In this document: piece by piece, positions 1 to 11,600 of the stretch
Layout of the letters: each line of letters opens with the position of its first letter
Numbering within the stretch: position 1 is the stretch's first letter
Origin: Galerina marginata
Taxonomy: Eukaryota; Basidiomycota; Agaricomycetes; Agaricales; Galerinaceae
Reading direction: 5' to 3'
Length of the DNA stretch: 64,000 bases
NCBI GenBank assembly: GCA_023014335.1
Contig: JAECYW010000003.1
Location: 1,860,001-1,924,000, forward strand
Made by a program: the position numbers and the translations under genes
The notes under the pieces: generated by a model
What the model saw: only the letters and a program-made list of their open reading frames with translations
The model's database searches: none
Told to the model about the DNA's origin: nothing

Positions 1-396
1 TAGTATTATATTCTGGAGATGCTCGAGCTTACAGAGCGATTGACTGAGGCGCTACATGTAGTCTCGAGGACGAGATCCCTGGCCAGTACTTGAGAAATTG
101 CGGTCGTTTTCTTGTACATCGAATGCACCTCTTTTGGTCTTGGGGAGCAATACCTTCATAAGGCTTGCAGGAAGAGCAAGATAAAGCTAGGCATTGAACA
201 GAAGTGGCAAAGAATGAAGCACATTCATGGGGGAATTGAAACTAGCAGCAGGCAGGTCTTTCACAAGAGTCGAGCAAAATTAACCAAGAGCGCCAAGCGA
301 TAGCAGTTCTGATCACGTAAGCCATCTGGGCACCTTCCTTCAAATAATTACGTAAGCGCGCCTCTTGTAACAGCATGATTGCCAACAAAAAAGGTC
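1..396. other. Intergenic sequence upstream of the tRNA gene
   Basis: I see no supported gene here. The one short open frame (112-303, +) starts without recognisable context and resembles nothing I know. Confidence 0.4.
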
Positions 397-470
397 TCCT
401 TCTTAGCTCAGTTGGATAGAGCGCGTCACTAGTAATGACGAGGTCAGTCGTTCAAATCGGCTAGAAGGAA
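397..470 (+). tRNA. tRNA-Thr(AGT): tRNA-Thr (anticodon AGT)
   Basis: The segment folds as a full cloverleaf without an intron. The acceptor arms are 397-403 and 463-469, a perfect 7-bp pairing. The D stem is 406-409/419-422. The anticodon stem is 424-428/436-440, and its loop at 429-435 places AGT at 431-433. The T stem is 446-450/458-462 with loop TTCAAAT. Position 470 is the discriminator A. A run of five T (475-479) follows at once and fits an RNA polymerase III terminator. AGT is read as IGU after A34 editing and decodes Thr ACN codons. All stems pair, so this is probably a working gene. Confidence 0.93.
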
Positions 471-474
471 TCTC

Positions 475-479
475 TTTTT
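475..479 (+). terminator. Pol III terminator of tRNA-Thr
   Basis: TTTTT lies five bases after the tRNA discriminator base, the usual RNA polymerase III stop signal on the coding strand. Confidence 0.75.
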
Positions 480-702
480 GAACGTCCGACATTGCTCGCA
501 AAACAACTGCTGATAATATTACTGATATCGCGCACCAGCCATCCTGGTGGCAACAGCCAACCGAAGGTAACCACTTCCATAAACAATTTACTGACACTGG
601 AAAACTGTAAGAAGGATAAGAGGACAAGGGTATTTCATTCTCCAGTTCAGTCGGAGCGTCATCGTCGTCGCAGCTATCGCCTTCGAGTGGTCGTTGTTGC
701 CT

Positions 703-1092
703 TCATCTGTTCCACCATTGCCTGGAGTCCCAAGTTATCTGATAGCATCCTTCCTGGTGGATGACGAGACTGGCTCTCATGACTTCTAGCTCGGCGTCAG
801 TCATATGCTCTGTTGGGCCTGGGTCACCAAATTTGGCCATAGCAAGGACAAAACCAGAATCAATATCTTCGTATTTCCAGAGATGAAAGCTGAGCTTGCC
901 AGTCCATTGACGGAGCTGGTCGCTGATGGACTTGTTCGGGTCCGCAGGCAAGGCTTGCAGATACCGAGCTTCTGCTTCTGAAGAGCATGGACCTTGATGA
1001 GGGCAAGGAAGAGTCCCAAGCAGGGAATCTCGTTTTGCGAGTGAAAACTTCCAGATACTGTAGGGATGTCGGTTGGATAGATGGTTGTCCAC
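703..1092 (-). CDS. Hypothetical protein fragment, unrecognised
   Basis: This is an open frame of 129 residues on the minus strand ending in TGA. The frame stays open upstream of the first Met to about 1175, where an in-frame TAG lies. A real gene would therefore need an upstream exon, perhaps around 1174-1280. The composition looks protein-like: W, P and acidic residues are spread evenly, with phrases such as RQWTGKLSFHLWKYEDIDSG. I recognise no family or catalytic motif. It may be the last exon of a small gene or the remnant of a larger one. The tRNA gene lies 230 bp downstream on the other strand. Confidence 0.3.
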   Translation of the reverse strand: MDNHLSNRHPYSIWKFSLAKRDSLLGTLPCPHQGPCSSEAEARYLQALPADPNKSISDQLRQWTGKLSFHLWKYEDIDSGFVLAMAKFGDPGPTEHMTDAELEVMRASLVIHQEGCYQITWDSRQWWNR

Positions 1093-1963
1093 AAACGTAT
1101 CAATCTTCTTTCTGCTGGCCGGGTCCTTTAGGCGACGAGGGTCTTCATCGTCAGCATCGCCGACCCCTTCGTCCTAGTCTAGGATTACTTTCGACTCTGC
1201 CTTGAGCAGGCACCGCCGGAGACGAGAATTTGAAGATGTCATGACCATATATAGGCTAGAGCAAGAACGAGGGGTCGAGTAGAAGAGTTCTTGGGAGGTC
1301 GGAAGTTGTCGACATATTGGATCTGTTAGATGCAGGTCGAGCTGTTGAGTGGGAAAGGTCACTGTGCACCAGTCCGCGTCCTGTCCGAACATGAATATGC
1401 TGGAGGAAAGGAAAAAACGGTGTGCGTACCTTCCGTTTGAGTACCTCGCCAGTCCCAGCGCAATTCTGGCGTTCGAGGATGGCGGAAGGCGAGTTCCAAG
1501 AGCGAAACCTTTGCAAATACCATTATCTCGATATGCTTGTGGACGGCTTGGTGAATAAAATATTATTAGAAACCGTTGAGTGATATATGGCACATACAAT
1601 CCAGTTATACATATTGTGGTTGAGGAGAAGAGCCGTAAATTCCATGAATTCAAAACGGGGGAATTTCCGTTCAGTTTTTAACCGTGGTGAGGACTGTTTC
1701 CACTTTGGTAAGGGAGCTATATGATATAAGAGCTTTCTGCTACACTTTAGAAAGAAAAATCCAGCTGTGCTCTTGATGCTACAATTGTGTAGTGGTGCCT
1801 CCTCTAAGGATTAAAGACAGTCCGTAGTCGCGCGCCGTGCGGTAAAACCAGCCCAAGACCGAGGCCAGAGCGACCCATCTTGTCCAGGAGACCTTCGAGG
1901 CATGATGGTGGGCAGAAGACGAGAGATCGCTCAGGGGCTGTTTAAGGTTGATAATATTTACAG

Positions 1964-1969
1964 CACGTG
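1964..1969. promoter_or_regulatory. CACGTG E-box upstream of the Lon gene
   Basis: The palindrome CACGTG lies 120 bp upstream of the chosen Lon start, inside the 10-mer GCACGTGACC (1963-1972). The same 10-mer occurs in the promoter between the FunK1 gene and LYS2. In fungi CACGTG is bound by bHLH factors such as Cbf1-type proteins. Function here is inferred from position and repetition only. The rest of 1093-2088 holds no gene I can support. Confidence 0.4.
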
Positions 1970-2088
1970 ACCCCAATGACCGGCGCATAACCTCGGTGAC
2001 GCGGACGGCTGAGCAAAACTTTTTCACCCAACCCATACCGACGTTGGTGGACAGTTTCTGTTCTGTACCACCACCACCACCACAACGG

Positions 2089-5000
2089 ATGAGTCGCTTT
2101 GCAGCCCTCATCCGGTCCGCGCCGGCACTGCGATTGGGTTGGCCCACACGGCATACGCACACGCCTGCACATCCTGCCCGGCCTTTCTCTGTGTCTACCG
2201 CTATTTTAGTCAGGAATGCGTCCTCTCTCAGGGCTCCGCGATGGGTGAACCCAAAATCGGGGCAGAACACACCGCCGGCTGCACCGCAGAACGATGACAA
2301 GGACAAGTCGGGCGAGGACGGCGGTGAGGTCGAGAGTCCCGAGAACGCACCTAAACTGCCTTCCGAGCCTGCCCGTTCCTCGTCAACTGATAGCTCATCG
2401 ACGCACGATAATACCAACGCCCCGTCATCACCGCCTTCCTCCTCCCCGCCCCCGCCCTCGAACCCAGGCTCGATAGCCAAGCAGTCCGTGCCCGAAATCT
2501 ACCCGCAGGTCCTCGCCCTCCCCATCGCCCGCCGTCCGCTGTTCCCCGGCTTCTACAAGGCCGTCGTCGTGCGCGACCCCGCCGTGGTGGCCGCCATCAA
2601 GGAGATGATGAAGCGCGGCCAGCCCTACCTTGGCGCGTTCCTGCTCAAGGACGACAGCGCGGACAGCGACGTTATTACGGATATCAACTCGGTGCACCCC
2701 GTTGGAGTTTTTGCCCAGATTACGAGCGTGTTCGCGGCTGCTAGCAGTGGCCGGGGTGAGGAGGATAAGGAGGAGGGATTGACGGCTGTGTTGTATCCAC
2801 ATCGGAGGATTAGGATCACGGAACTGGTCAAGGCTGGTGGCGCAAAGATCGAGGAAGTTGAAAGGCAGGAGGAGCCGCAGACAGTGGAGCCGCCTACCCC
2901 GCCACCTACCCCGCCGCCTCAAGAGAAGCAAGTCGTTGAACCAACCTCGACTTCAGGTAATTCTATTAATTTATTTCCTATTTTTCCAATCTAACAGAGT
3001 TCTCTAGGCCCTGTACAAACCGCCTTCCTCCACAAACACGACGTCTCCATCGTCAACGTTCAGAACCTCCACACATTGCCGTACAACAAAGACGACCAGT
3101 ACATCCGCGCCTTCATGTCCGAGATCGTCTCCGTTTTCAAGGACATCGCACAGCTGAACCCTCTCTTCCGCGATCAAATCACCAACTTCTCCATCAACCA
3201 GGTCGCCGCGAATGTCTTTGACGAGCCAGACAAGCTCGCCGACTTCGCCGCCGCCGTATCCACCGGCGAGGTGCAGGAACTGCAGGACGTACTCGAGGCC
3301 CTCGTCGTCGACGATCGGCTGCGCAAGGCGCTGCTCGTGCTGAAAAAAGAACTCATCAACGCGCAGCTGCAGAGCAAGTTGTCGAGGGACGTGGATAGCA
3401 AGATCGCGAAGAGGCAGCGGGAGTATTATTTGATGGAACAGCTGAAGGGGATAAAGAAGGAGCTGGGGATGGAGAGCGACGGGAAGGATAGGTTGATCGA
3501 GAAACTGAGAGAACGGGCTGCGGCGTTGGCTATGCCCGACGGCGTGCGGAAGGTGTTCGAGGAGGAGCTGGCCAAGCTGCAAGGCCTCGAGCCGGCCGCG
3601 AGCGAGGCGAACGTGACGAGGAATTACCTGGACTGGTTGACTCAGGTAAACGCCCTCCTTTTTTCATTTTCATTTTCCTTCCTCTAACTCCGTTGCAAAG
3701 ATCCCCTGGGGCCGGCACACACCCGAGAACTTCTCCCTCCCGCACGCCCAAACCGTGCTCGACGCAGACCACTACGGCCTGCCCGACGTCAAGTCGCGCA
3801 TCCTCGAGTTCCTCGCCGTCGGCAAGCTCCGCGGGACCGTGCAGGGCAAGATCGTGTGTCTCGTCGGCCCGCCGGGCGTCGGGAAGACGAGCATCGGGCG
3901 CAGCATGGCGCGGGCGCTTGGGAGAAGGTTTTTCAGGTTCAGTGTGGGCGGGTTGACGGACGTGGCGGAGATCAAGGGTCATAGGAGGACGTATGTTGGC
4001 GCGTTGCCGGGGAAGATTATTCAGGCGCTGAAGCGGGTTGAGACGGAGAACCCGCTTGTGCTTATTGACGAGGTTGATAAGATTGGGAGGGGGATCAATG
4101 GGGACCCCGCCAGCGCCCTGCTCGAGATGCTCGACCCGGAGCAGAACAACAGTTTCCTCGACCATTAGTGCGTCCTTCTTTTCTTTTCCCCTCCCTTTCT
4201 TCGACACTATACTTACCTTTTTCTTCTACAGCATGGACGTCCCCGTCGACCTCTCCCGCGTGCTCTTCGTCTGCACCGCCAACACCCTCGACACCATCCC
4301 CGCACCGCTCCTCGACCGCATGGAGGTGCTCGAAGTCTCAGGCTACGTGTCCGAGGAAAAGGCCGCCATCGCATCTAGGTACCTCGGCCCGCAGGCGAAA
4401 GAGGCGAGCGGGCTGGGCGCTGCGGATGTGGAGGTCACCCCGGAGGCGGTGGATGTGCTGATCAAGTATTATTCGAGGGAGAGTGGGGTGAGGGGGTTGA
4501 AGAAACATATTGAGAAGGTGTGTTTTTTTTTGGGTTTTGGGGTGGGGGTGAGTGGTGGAGTGAGCTGATGGTTGGTTGTTGGGATAGATATATAGGAAGG
4601 CGGCGTTGAAGCTGGTGCAAGATCTGGGCGAGGAGGAGTTACCTGAACCTCAAGGTGCTGCTGCTGCTGCTACTCCTGCAGTGCCTTCGACTTCGACGGA
4701 GGAAAGTGCACCTATCAGTACCACATCATCCGGTGAAGAATCAACACCTCCAACCTCCGAACCAACCTCGAACGAAGAAAAATCCTCATCATCATCATCC
4801 ACACCGCCTTCATCGGAGACGTCATCCCCGACATCCCCCGAACAAGAAAAAGAAAAGGAGCCCACCGTGACGACGACGACGCGCAAGCCTATGGATATCC
4901 CGTCCACCGTGCACGTACGCATCACGCCGGACAATCTCAAAGAGTACGTCGGACCGCCGGTGTATCAGAAGGATCGGCTCTATCCTGAGAGCAGGCCCCC

Positions 5001-5769
5001 GCCGCCTGGGGTCAGTACGGGGCTCGGGTATTTGGGAAATGGGAGCGGGGCGGTTATGCCTATTGAGGCTATGGTATGTCCTTTACTTTTCTACCCTCTT
5101 TCCCCCTGTTTGTGGTTTTGGGTGTGTAGATGCATGTGCTGACGAACCGACCCAACCCAGAGCATGCCAGGCAAAGGCGCCCTCCAGCTAACAGGCAAGC
5201 TCGGCGAGGTCATCCGGGAGAGCGCGCAGATCGGGCTGTCGTGGGTGCGCGCGCACGCGTTTGAGCTCGGCATTACGAACGCGCGGGGGGAGCAGTTTTT
5301 GACGGATCGGGATGTGCATGTGCATATGCCGGAGGGGAGCATTGGGAAGGAGGGCCCGAGTGCGGGGACGGCGATATTGGCGGCGTTTGTGTCGCTGTTT
5401 ACGGGGAGGCGGATCAGTCCTGATATCGGTGCGTTGTGTTTCTTGTTGCTCTAGTTTTTTGTTCGTTTGCTGTGGACTGACGACGTCTCTTGTTTTCACA
5501 TCACAGCAATGACAGGCGAGATCTCGCTCGTTGGGCAGGTCCTCCCCGTCGGCGGGCTGAAGGAGAAGATCCTCGCTGCGCACCGCGCGGGCATCACCAC
5601 TATCCTCGCGCCTGCTGCGAACCGCGCGGATATTGAGGAGAACGTGCCGGATAGCGTGAAGGAGGGGATACGGTTTGTGTATGTGGAGAGCGTGAGTGAG
5701 GTGTTGGCGGAGGCGTTTAAGGAGGACCAGGAGGTTGTTAAGAAGTGGAAGGAGGTTTTGCCGCCTTGA
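2089..5769 (+). CDS. PIM1: Lon protease homolog, mitochondrial (PIM1 type)
   Basis: This is the ATP-dependent serine protease of the mitochondrial matrix, which degrades misfolded proteins and supports mtDNA maintenance. Seven exons: 2089-2956, 3008-3645, 3701-4167, 4232-4517, 4588-5073, 5161-5428 and 5507-5769. They join to 3276 nt (1091 aa). The Met at 2089 was chosen because an Arg-rich, acid-free leader of targeting-peptide type follows; the frame is open upstream to 1948. A Pro/Ser/acidic stretch precedes the LON N-domain (about residues 135-450). Walker A GPPGVGKT is near residues 558-565 and Walker [10 protein letters not shown] near 619-627. The protease domain carries the dyad: Ser in KEGPSAGTA (about 982) and Lys in GGLKEK (about 1023). 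Exon 5 holds a Ser/Thr/Glu-rich insert of about 80 residues between the ATPase and protease domains, as in other fungal mitochondrial Lons. All key residues are present. Confidence 0.95.
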
Positions 5770-6233
5770 GTTTGGTCCGCATGTCCGGTAGGAGTTGGCC
5801 ATCGGCACAAAATGTTATCTTTTGGTTTCAATTTATTTCACTCACCGCACCGCATACCAGCCAAATCATAGACACCATCTTATCTATCGTACATAATTCA
5901 CCTCTTCCTTCTTTTGTTGTTTTGCACATCGCTAGCAATGCTTTACTGTATCTGTATTCTAGAACTCAATGATCAGCCCAGCTCAAACACTAAAAGTATA
6001 AGACGCGGAATTCGGAATTTGGGGCACACGATTGTTCTCGTTTGATTCGATACTTATTGGCTTAGAGACCTGTACATAGTACTTTACATTTATCGTGGTC
6101 TGGTTAGGAGAGACTAGCTTTGGCCAGTGTACATGTCTTGATCAAATCATAGTAGTCTGCAGGAACCACAATTATACAGATTTCTAGCTGCTCATGTAAT
6201 TTCCGGAAAAGCCGTTGACAAATAGAGTCCAAA

Positions 6234-8499
6234 CTACAGTGATGCAATTGCTTCGTCAACTGCAGCGAGAACAGCATCATGGGTCAAAGGAGTGGGGTTG
6301 GCGCCAGGGTCCTGGGCATGGTGCAAAAGAATCTGTAATGCTTTGAAAACACCAACAAGGGCATCACTCATGAAATGGGCGATTATGGAGTTAACATTGG
6401 TATCTGTGGGAAAAGTAAGGGCACGAGCTAGAGATGTTCTCTCATGTGCGATATCATCAGGAGTGGTTTGACCGAAAGCACGGCTGAACATTTTTCGAAA
6501 TTCTTTGCATTGAGCCTGGGCATCTTGCGGAGCACCTCGGCGACCAGCCCGAAGCTGAAGGCTACGCATGACGCAGTAGGAAAGAACCCATATATAAGAT
6601 TCAACATCGTGAGCGACTCCGTGCACGATAGGTTTGTTAGTGCTGCCAGATTTGAGGATTTCTCTGGCCATGAACTGGGCGGTTCCCTATGATGTGCATT
6701 TAGTCCGGAGAAAAGAGTGCTACATAAAAAAAAACTGACCGTCATACCAGCGCCCCTTTTAAGAGTAACTGTCGATTCGAACTTGGTGTATTCACGGGTC
6801 GTTGGCTCTGTCATGGCATATATTTGTCCGCGTTTGTTATATTTGGGCTGTGGGCTAATGTCGCTGCGCACTCTCACTTCGCGTGTCCGCATATTCGGGC
6901 TCTTAACACGAGCAAACTCAAGGTCACTGAGGAAGCCTCGGATCGGAGCATTCTGGGCCTCGATGAGGAGAATGTTTCCAGCACTAATATCTCGGTGAAG
7001 GATGCCTCGATCATAAAGGTTCCTGTGAGCTGGAAGGACGTTATGACTGAGGGTATCTGACGATAAACAAGCGCTAACCTATTAGGGCATCACGGAAGCC
7101 CATGAGCAATTCGCGATCTGACCGATACTCCCACATTGGACGCCCGAGAGTACCAAGAAGCAGTCGGTGAAGCACGGGCGTCGGATTGTCATCGTCACCA
7201 GGTATGGGTTGGGGAACCGCACTTCTCAAATTCTGCACAGTGATTGGGAATCCAGCAAGTCCTGGAAACCTAACATCACCACCGCAAACGAATTCGGCCA
7301 GACCTGAGGGGTAAGGCAGCTCGATTGATAAATAGATATCGGACTCTGGTGTCCTTGCACTGCTGCGCCAAGCCGTCTTCAAGACCAATACGATTGGCCC
7401 CAAAAACGGAATATTTTGGTTGTCTAGAAGATATTCTTGAACCCGCCAAACATTGGTGGCACGGCCCAACAGCGAAAGGGAAGACCAGATGGGAGGTCCA
7501 ACAGTGCACCATTTCCGGGGGTCGTTGCCAACAGAAGTCACGATGGCCGAGGGATATTTCTTCTGCCCAGTGAGGGTTTGAGTTTCGTCATCCGTCAAAA
7601 CACTAACTGTCGGATCAGAACCCAATTCCTCGATCGACAGGTCGCAAGCCAGGCTACGTACAACACGAACCAGGATGTCTGGCCTCTCGAACATGTCGTA
7701 GATGGGGGAGAATGTGATTCCATCGCGATCGAAAATCCCAACGCAAAATTCGGTTCCGAAGATCAAAATCCCGACACAGAAAAGCATGAAAGGGCGAGCA
7801 GACATAAAAAGCCGCGCGTAGTCGGCACATTGAGTAACAATTGGAGGAATCGTGCCTGCCATCGAGGGCTTAGGACCTTGTTTTTTCGTAGGCTTGACTT
7901 CGCCAAAACCGTCCCGATCGCGCCATTTCCTCGAATTTGAGGCGTCTACCCCTTCGACAGCAAGTGTAATGTCTGGACTGACGCTGGGGAACCCGAATGT
8001 GTGGGGCTCGTCGGCTTTGAGCATACCATTCGTCCTCTTGAAGCGACGAGAACTGTGGGCGAGACGGAATGTCGATATGAAGGAGAACAAGCGAATCTGA
8101 GAAAATAATGATTGAAAAGAAGAAGAGAAAGGCATAAAGAATGCAGCGCACTAGTGGATCATACATCTCTTTCTCTTCAGCACTCCCATGATTTCCGCTC
8201 CGCTCCTCTTTGTTCTTGTCGGCTGTCGCGTCTTGGACCTCCTCGAGCTCCAAGTCGTCGGATGACCTCATGGATGCTTTTTCTACGAGACTTTTTATAA
8301 GACCTATATCGTCTACATTTTGATCCATCAAGGCTGTGGTACACTCCGTGACGAATTGGAGGTTGACTTGATCAACGCGAATACGCCTGAATACGTCGGG
8401 GTCATCGTAGATGATTTTATTGGTAAGATCGACCTTGATGGCGTCGCGACTGGACCCGACATTAGATTCAACAAGGTGGTTCAGCACATTAGACCGCAT
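6234..8499 (-). CDS. FunK1 fungal-type protein kinase
   Basis: This belongs to the FunK1 family of kinase-like proteins, expanded in mushroom-forming fungi and of unknown substrate. Four exons on the minus strand: 8499-8152, 8096-7079, 7029-6740 and 6686-6234. The introns are 55, 49 and 53 nt and the product is 702 aa. The catalytic loop reads HRDISAGNILL, with Asp and Asn in place. The metal-binding motif is SDLEFA rather than DFG, in keeping with this divergent family. The C-terminal lobe has the family signature GVAHDVESYIWVLSYCV. A hydrophobic stretch of exon 2 (FMLFCVGILIFGTEFCVGI) is probably a core beta region. An in-frame stop lies 13 codons upstream of the chosen Met, so any longer N-terminus would need another exon. 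It diverges from LYS2 across 197 bp. Confidence 0.82.
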
Positions 8500-8696
8500 G
8501 AAGCGAGGAGACTCCCCATAAGATGGTTTGAATCAAAGGGCCAGCCGAAATCGTCCAAAGGGTTTCCAAAAGCAGACAAAGTTCGATCACCGATTAAGCA
8601 CGTGACCGCGTGACCATGTAATTAGACAACTCAATCTTTCGGCCGATTGGATTTCGAAAAACTCAGTGACTCGCTTTCGTTCTCTTACCAAAATAT
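8500..8696. promoter_or_regulatory. Bidirectional promoter between FunK1 gene and LYS2
   Basis: These 197 bp separate two divergent start codons. They contain a CACGTG E-box at 8599-8604 within GCACGTGACC (8598-8607), the same 10-mer found upstream of Lon. I see no clear TATA box. Shared control of the two genes is inferred from spacing only. Confidence 0.5.
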
Positions 8697-11600
8697 ATGG
8701 CGGACCAGCGCCTTCAACGGGTGCTCGGGAGGCTTCAAAATCTTCCTGCGATATCACTTCCAACGGATTACCCAAGGCCCACTGGAACAAATAAATTAAT
8801 CGAGTCGGTGCACCTTGCCCAATTATCTGAACAAACATCTCTCAGTCTCCTCAAGCTCGTATTGTACACGGAAAGCGAAGATGAAGACGAGGAGGAAGTG
8901 GAATCCACTGTTAAAAGGCCATCAGCTTTTCATCTTTTGCTAGCTGCATTCACCATTCTCTTGCATCGTTACACAGGAGACACAGACATCGTCGTTGGTT
9001 CATCGTCTGCTTCTGCACGGGAACCTCTTATTCTTCGACTCTCAGTCGACCCTACAGATCCCTACTGGGCCATCGTCAGGCGCGTTCAGCAAGTAGAAAA
9101 GGAGGCAGAGGTGGATGCTCTTCCGTACGATGTGATAACCCAAGCACTTAATAAAGGTAAAGAAGAGGGTCTGGATCGCCCACTTTTCCGCGTTCGTTTC
9201 TTTGACGAAACAGATGAGCCAACCGACAATTTTATTGGGACAACTAGCGTCACCTCAGACTTGACGATTTTTATTACTCGACCACCTGCATCCACACGGG
9301 CATCTCTCGCACCCCACATATCACTTCGCATCGTCTACAACTCTCTTCTCTTCACCTCATCTCGAGTTACGACATTTATCGATCAATTGTCAGTCCTCCT
9401 ACGTAAAGTTGCATCCAATCCTCTTTCCCCTGTAGGCTCCGTGCCATTGTTGACCCCTGGTCAAAAGGCCAAGCTTCCCAATCCCACTGCCGATCTTGAT
9501 TGGTGTGGATGGAAAGGTGCGATCACCGACGTATTCTCTCGAAATGCACGCAAAAACCCCGATCGCCCGTGTGTCGTTCAAAGCTTGCCCGCTGAATCTT
9601 TGACAACGCCCCAGGAAAAAGTGATCTTTACATACGACGCTATCCTGCGGGCATCCAATGTTCTTGCCCATCATCTCATCAAGAACGGAATACAGAGAGA
9701 AGACGTTGTCATGGTTTACGCCCACCGAAGTGTTGACCTTGTCGTTGCTATTATGGCTGTACTCAAAGCAGGCGCCACTTTTTCTGTCATCGGTCTGTGA
9801 CATGACTTATGGTTTATATGTCATGCTCAATTGCTCGATTTAGACCCGGCTTATCCACCTTCTCGACAAATTATTTACCTTCGAGTTGCCCAACCTCGCG
9901 GACTTGTGGTTTTGAAAGGCGCAGGCGACATCAGCTCATCAGTTCGCGAATTTTTATCCGAAGAATTAAAAATTAAAGTCGAGGTTCCTGCACTGGAAGT
10001 CTTCCCAGATGGCCATATTATCGGTGGATTGGACAAGATCGGAGAAGACGTGCTTGCTGCACATATTCATCTTGGAGAGACAGACCCCAATGTCACCCTC
10101 GGTCCAGATAGTGTCGGCACCTTGTCTTTCACCAGTGGAAGTACAGGTATTCCGAAAGGCGTTAGAGGTCGACACTTTAGCTTGACCCATTTTTTCCCTT
10201 GGATGGGCGAACGATTTGGGCTTGACGAAAACTCCAAGTTTACCATGCTCAGTGGAATCGCGCATGATCCCATTCAGAGAGACAGTCAGTCGTTGAAGTT
10301 TTAACATCTCCCCAAGATCTAATCTCCATCTTCAGTGTTTACTCCTCTATTCCTTGGCGCACAACTGCACGTCCCAACTGCCGACGACATTGGTACCCCT
10401 GGGCGATTGGCGGAATGGATGGCCGATAGTGAAGTCACCGTCACACATCTGACGCCAGCCATGGGTCAGCTCCTCTCTGCGCAGGCCACGCGTCAAATCC
10501 CCACACTTCTCAATGCATTCTTCGTCGGAGACGTCCTTACCAAGCGAGACTGTCTGCGTCTGCAGGCTCTTGCCGCCAATGTCCGGATCGTCAACATGTA
10601 TGGGACAACAGAGACCCAACGCGCAGTTTCGTACTTTGCCATCCCACCCGTTTCACAGGATTCGACTTTCCTCGCAACGCAGAAGGATATCATGCCAGCA
10701 GGAGAGGGCATGATCGACGTTCAACTTTTAGTTGTGAACAGAAACAACCGAAATATTCCCTGTGCCGTTGGAGAGGTCGGCGAAATATACGTTCGTTCAG
10801 GCGGTTTGGCAGAGGGCTACCTAGACCAAGATGCCAGCACCGAAAAATTTGTCAATAACTGGTTTTCTGCCACGTCGCCCCCGCGCAAAGATACCATCTT
10901 GCATCCAGAGGGTCACCTGGCAGGCCCAGAGTCTCGATACTGGAAAGGCATCCGAGATCGTATGTACCGTTCGGGCGACCTGGGACGATATCTTCCCGAT
11001 GGTATCGTGGAGTGCACAGGACGAGCGGATGATCAAGTCAAAATCCGTGGATTCCGCATTGAGCTCGGCGAGATTGACACGCATCTGAGTCAACACCCTC
11101 TTGTCCGAGAGAATGTGACACTAGTGCGCAGAGATAAGGACGAAGAAAAGATTCTTGTCAGCTATTTCGTTCCACTGGATGGGCCGACATTGGAAGGATA
11201 TGCAAGCGACATCCCAGAAGATGAAGATGCAAAAGGTCTTGTGAAAGGCATCAAGAAGTATAGACGGCTCATAAAGGATATACGGGAGCATCTGAAGAAG
11301 AAACTACCGAGTTACAGTGTGCCCACACGTGTGTTATCCATTCCTTCCTACAAACCTTGTTCCCTGACCACCTAATCGCAGTTTTTGTACCTCTGACCCG
11401 CATGCCTCTGAACCCAAATGGAAAAATCGACAAGCCTGCTCTTCCTTTCCCAGATACCGCCCAAGCGACCTATGCAACACCAATGCCAGCTACAGGGGCA
11501 AGTTCGACCGAAATTACCATGCAGAACATCTGGTCAACCATCTTACCCAATGCACCCCAACCAATCCCATCAGACGAGAGCTTCTTCGACCTTGGTGGTC

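Noticed and set aside
2089..5769. Long minus-strand frames opposite Lon (e.g. 2428-2931, 3004-3582, 3530-4207)
   Set aside because: They are shadows of GC-rich exons read backwards; the plus strand encodes a complete Lon with all catalytic motifs.
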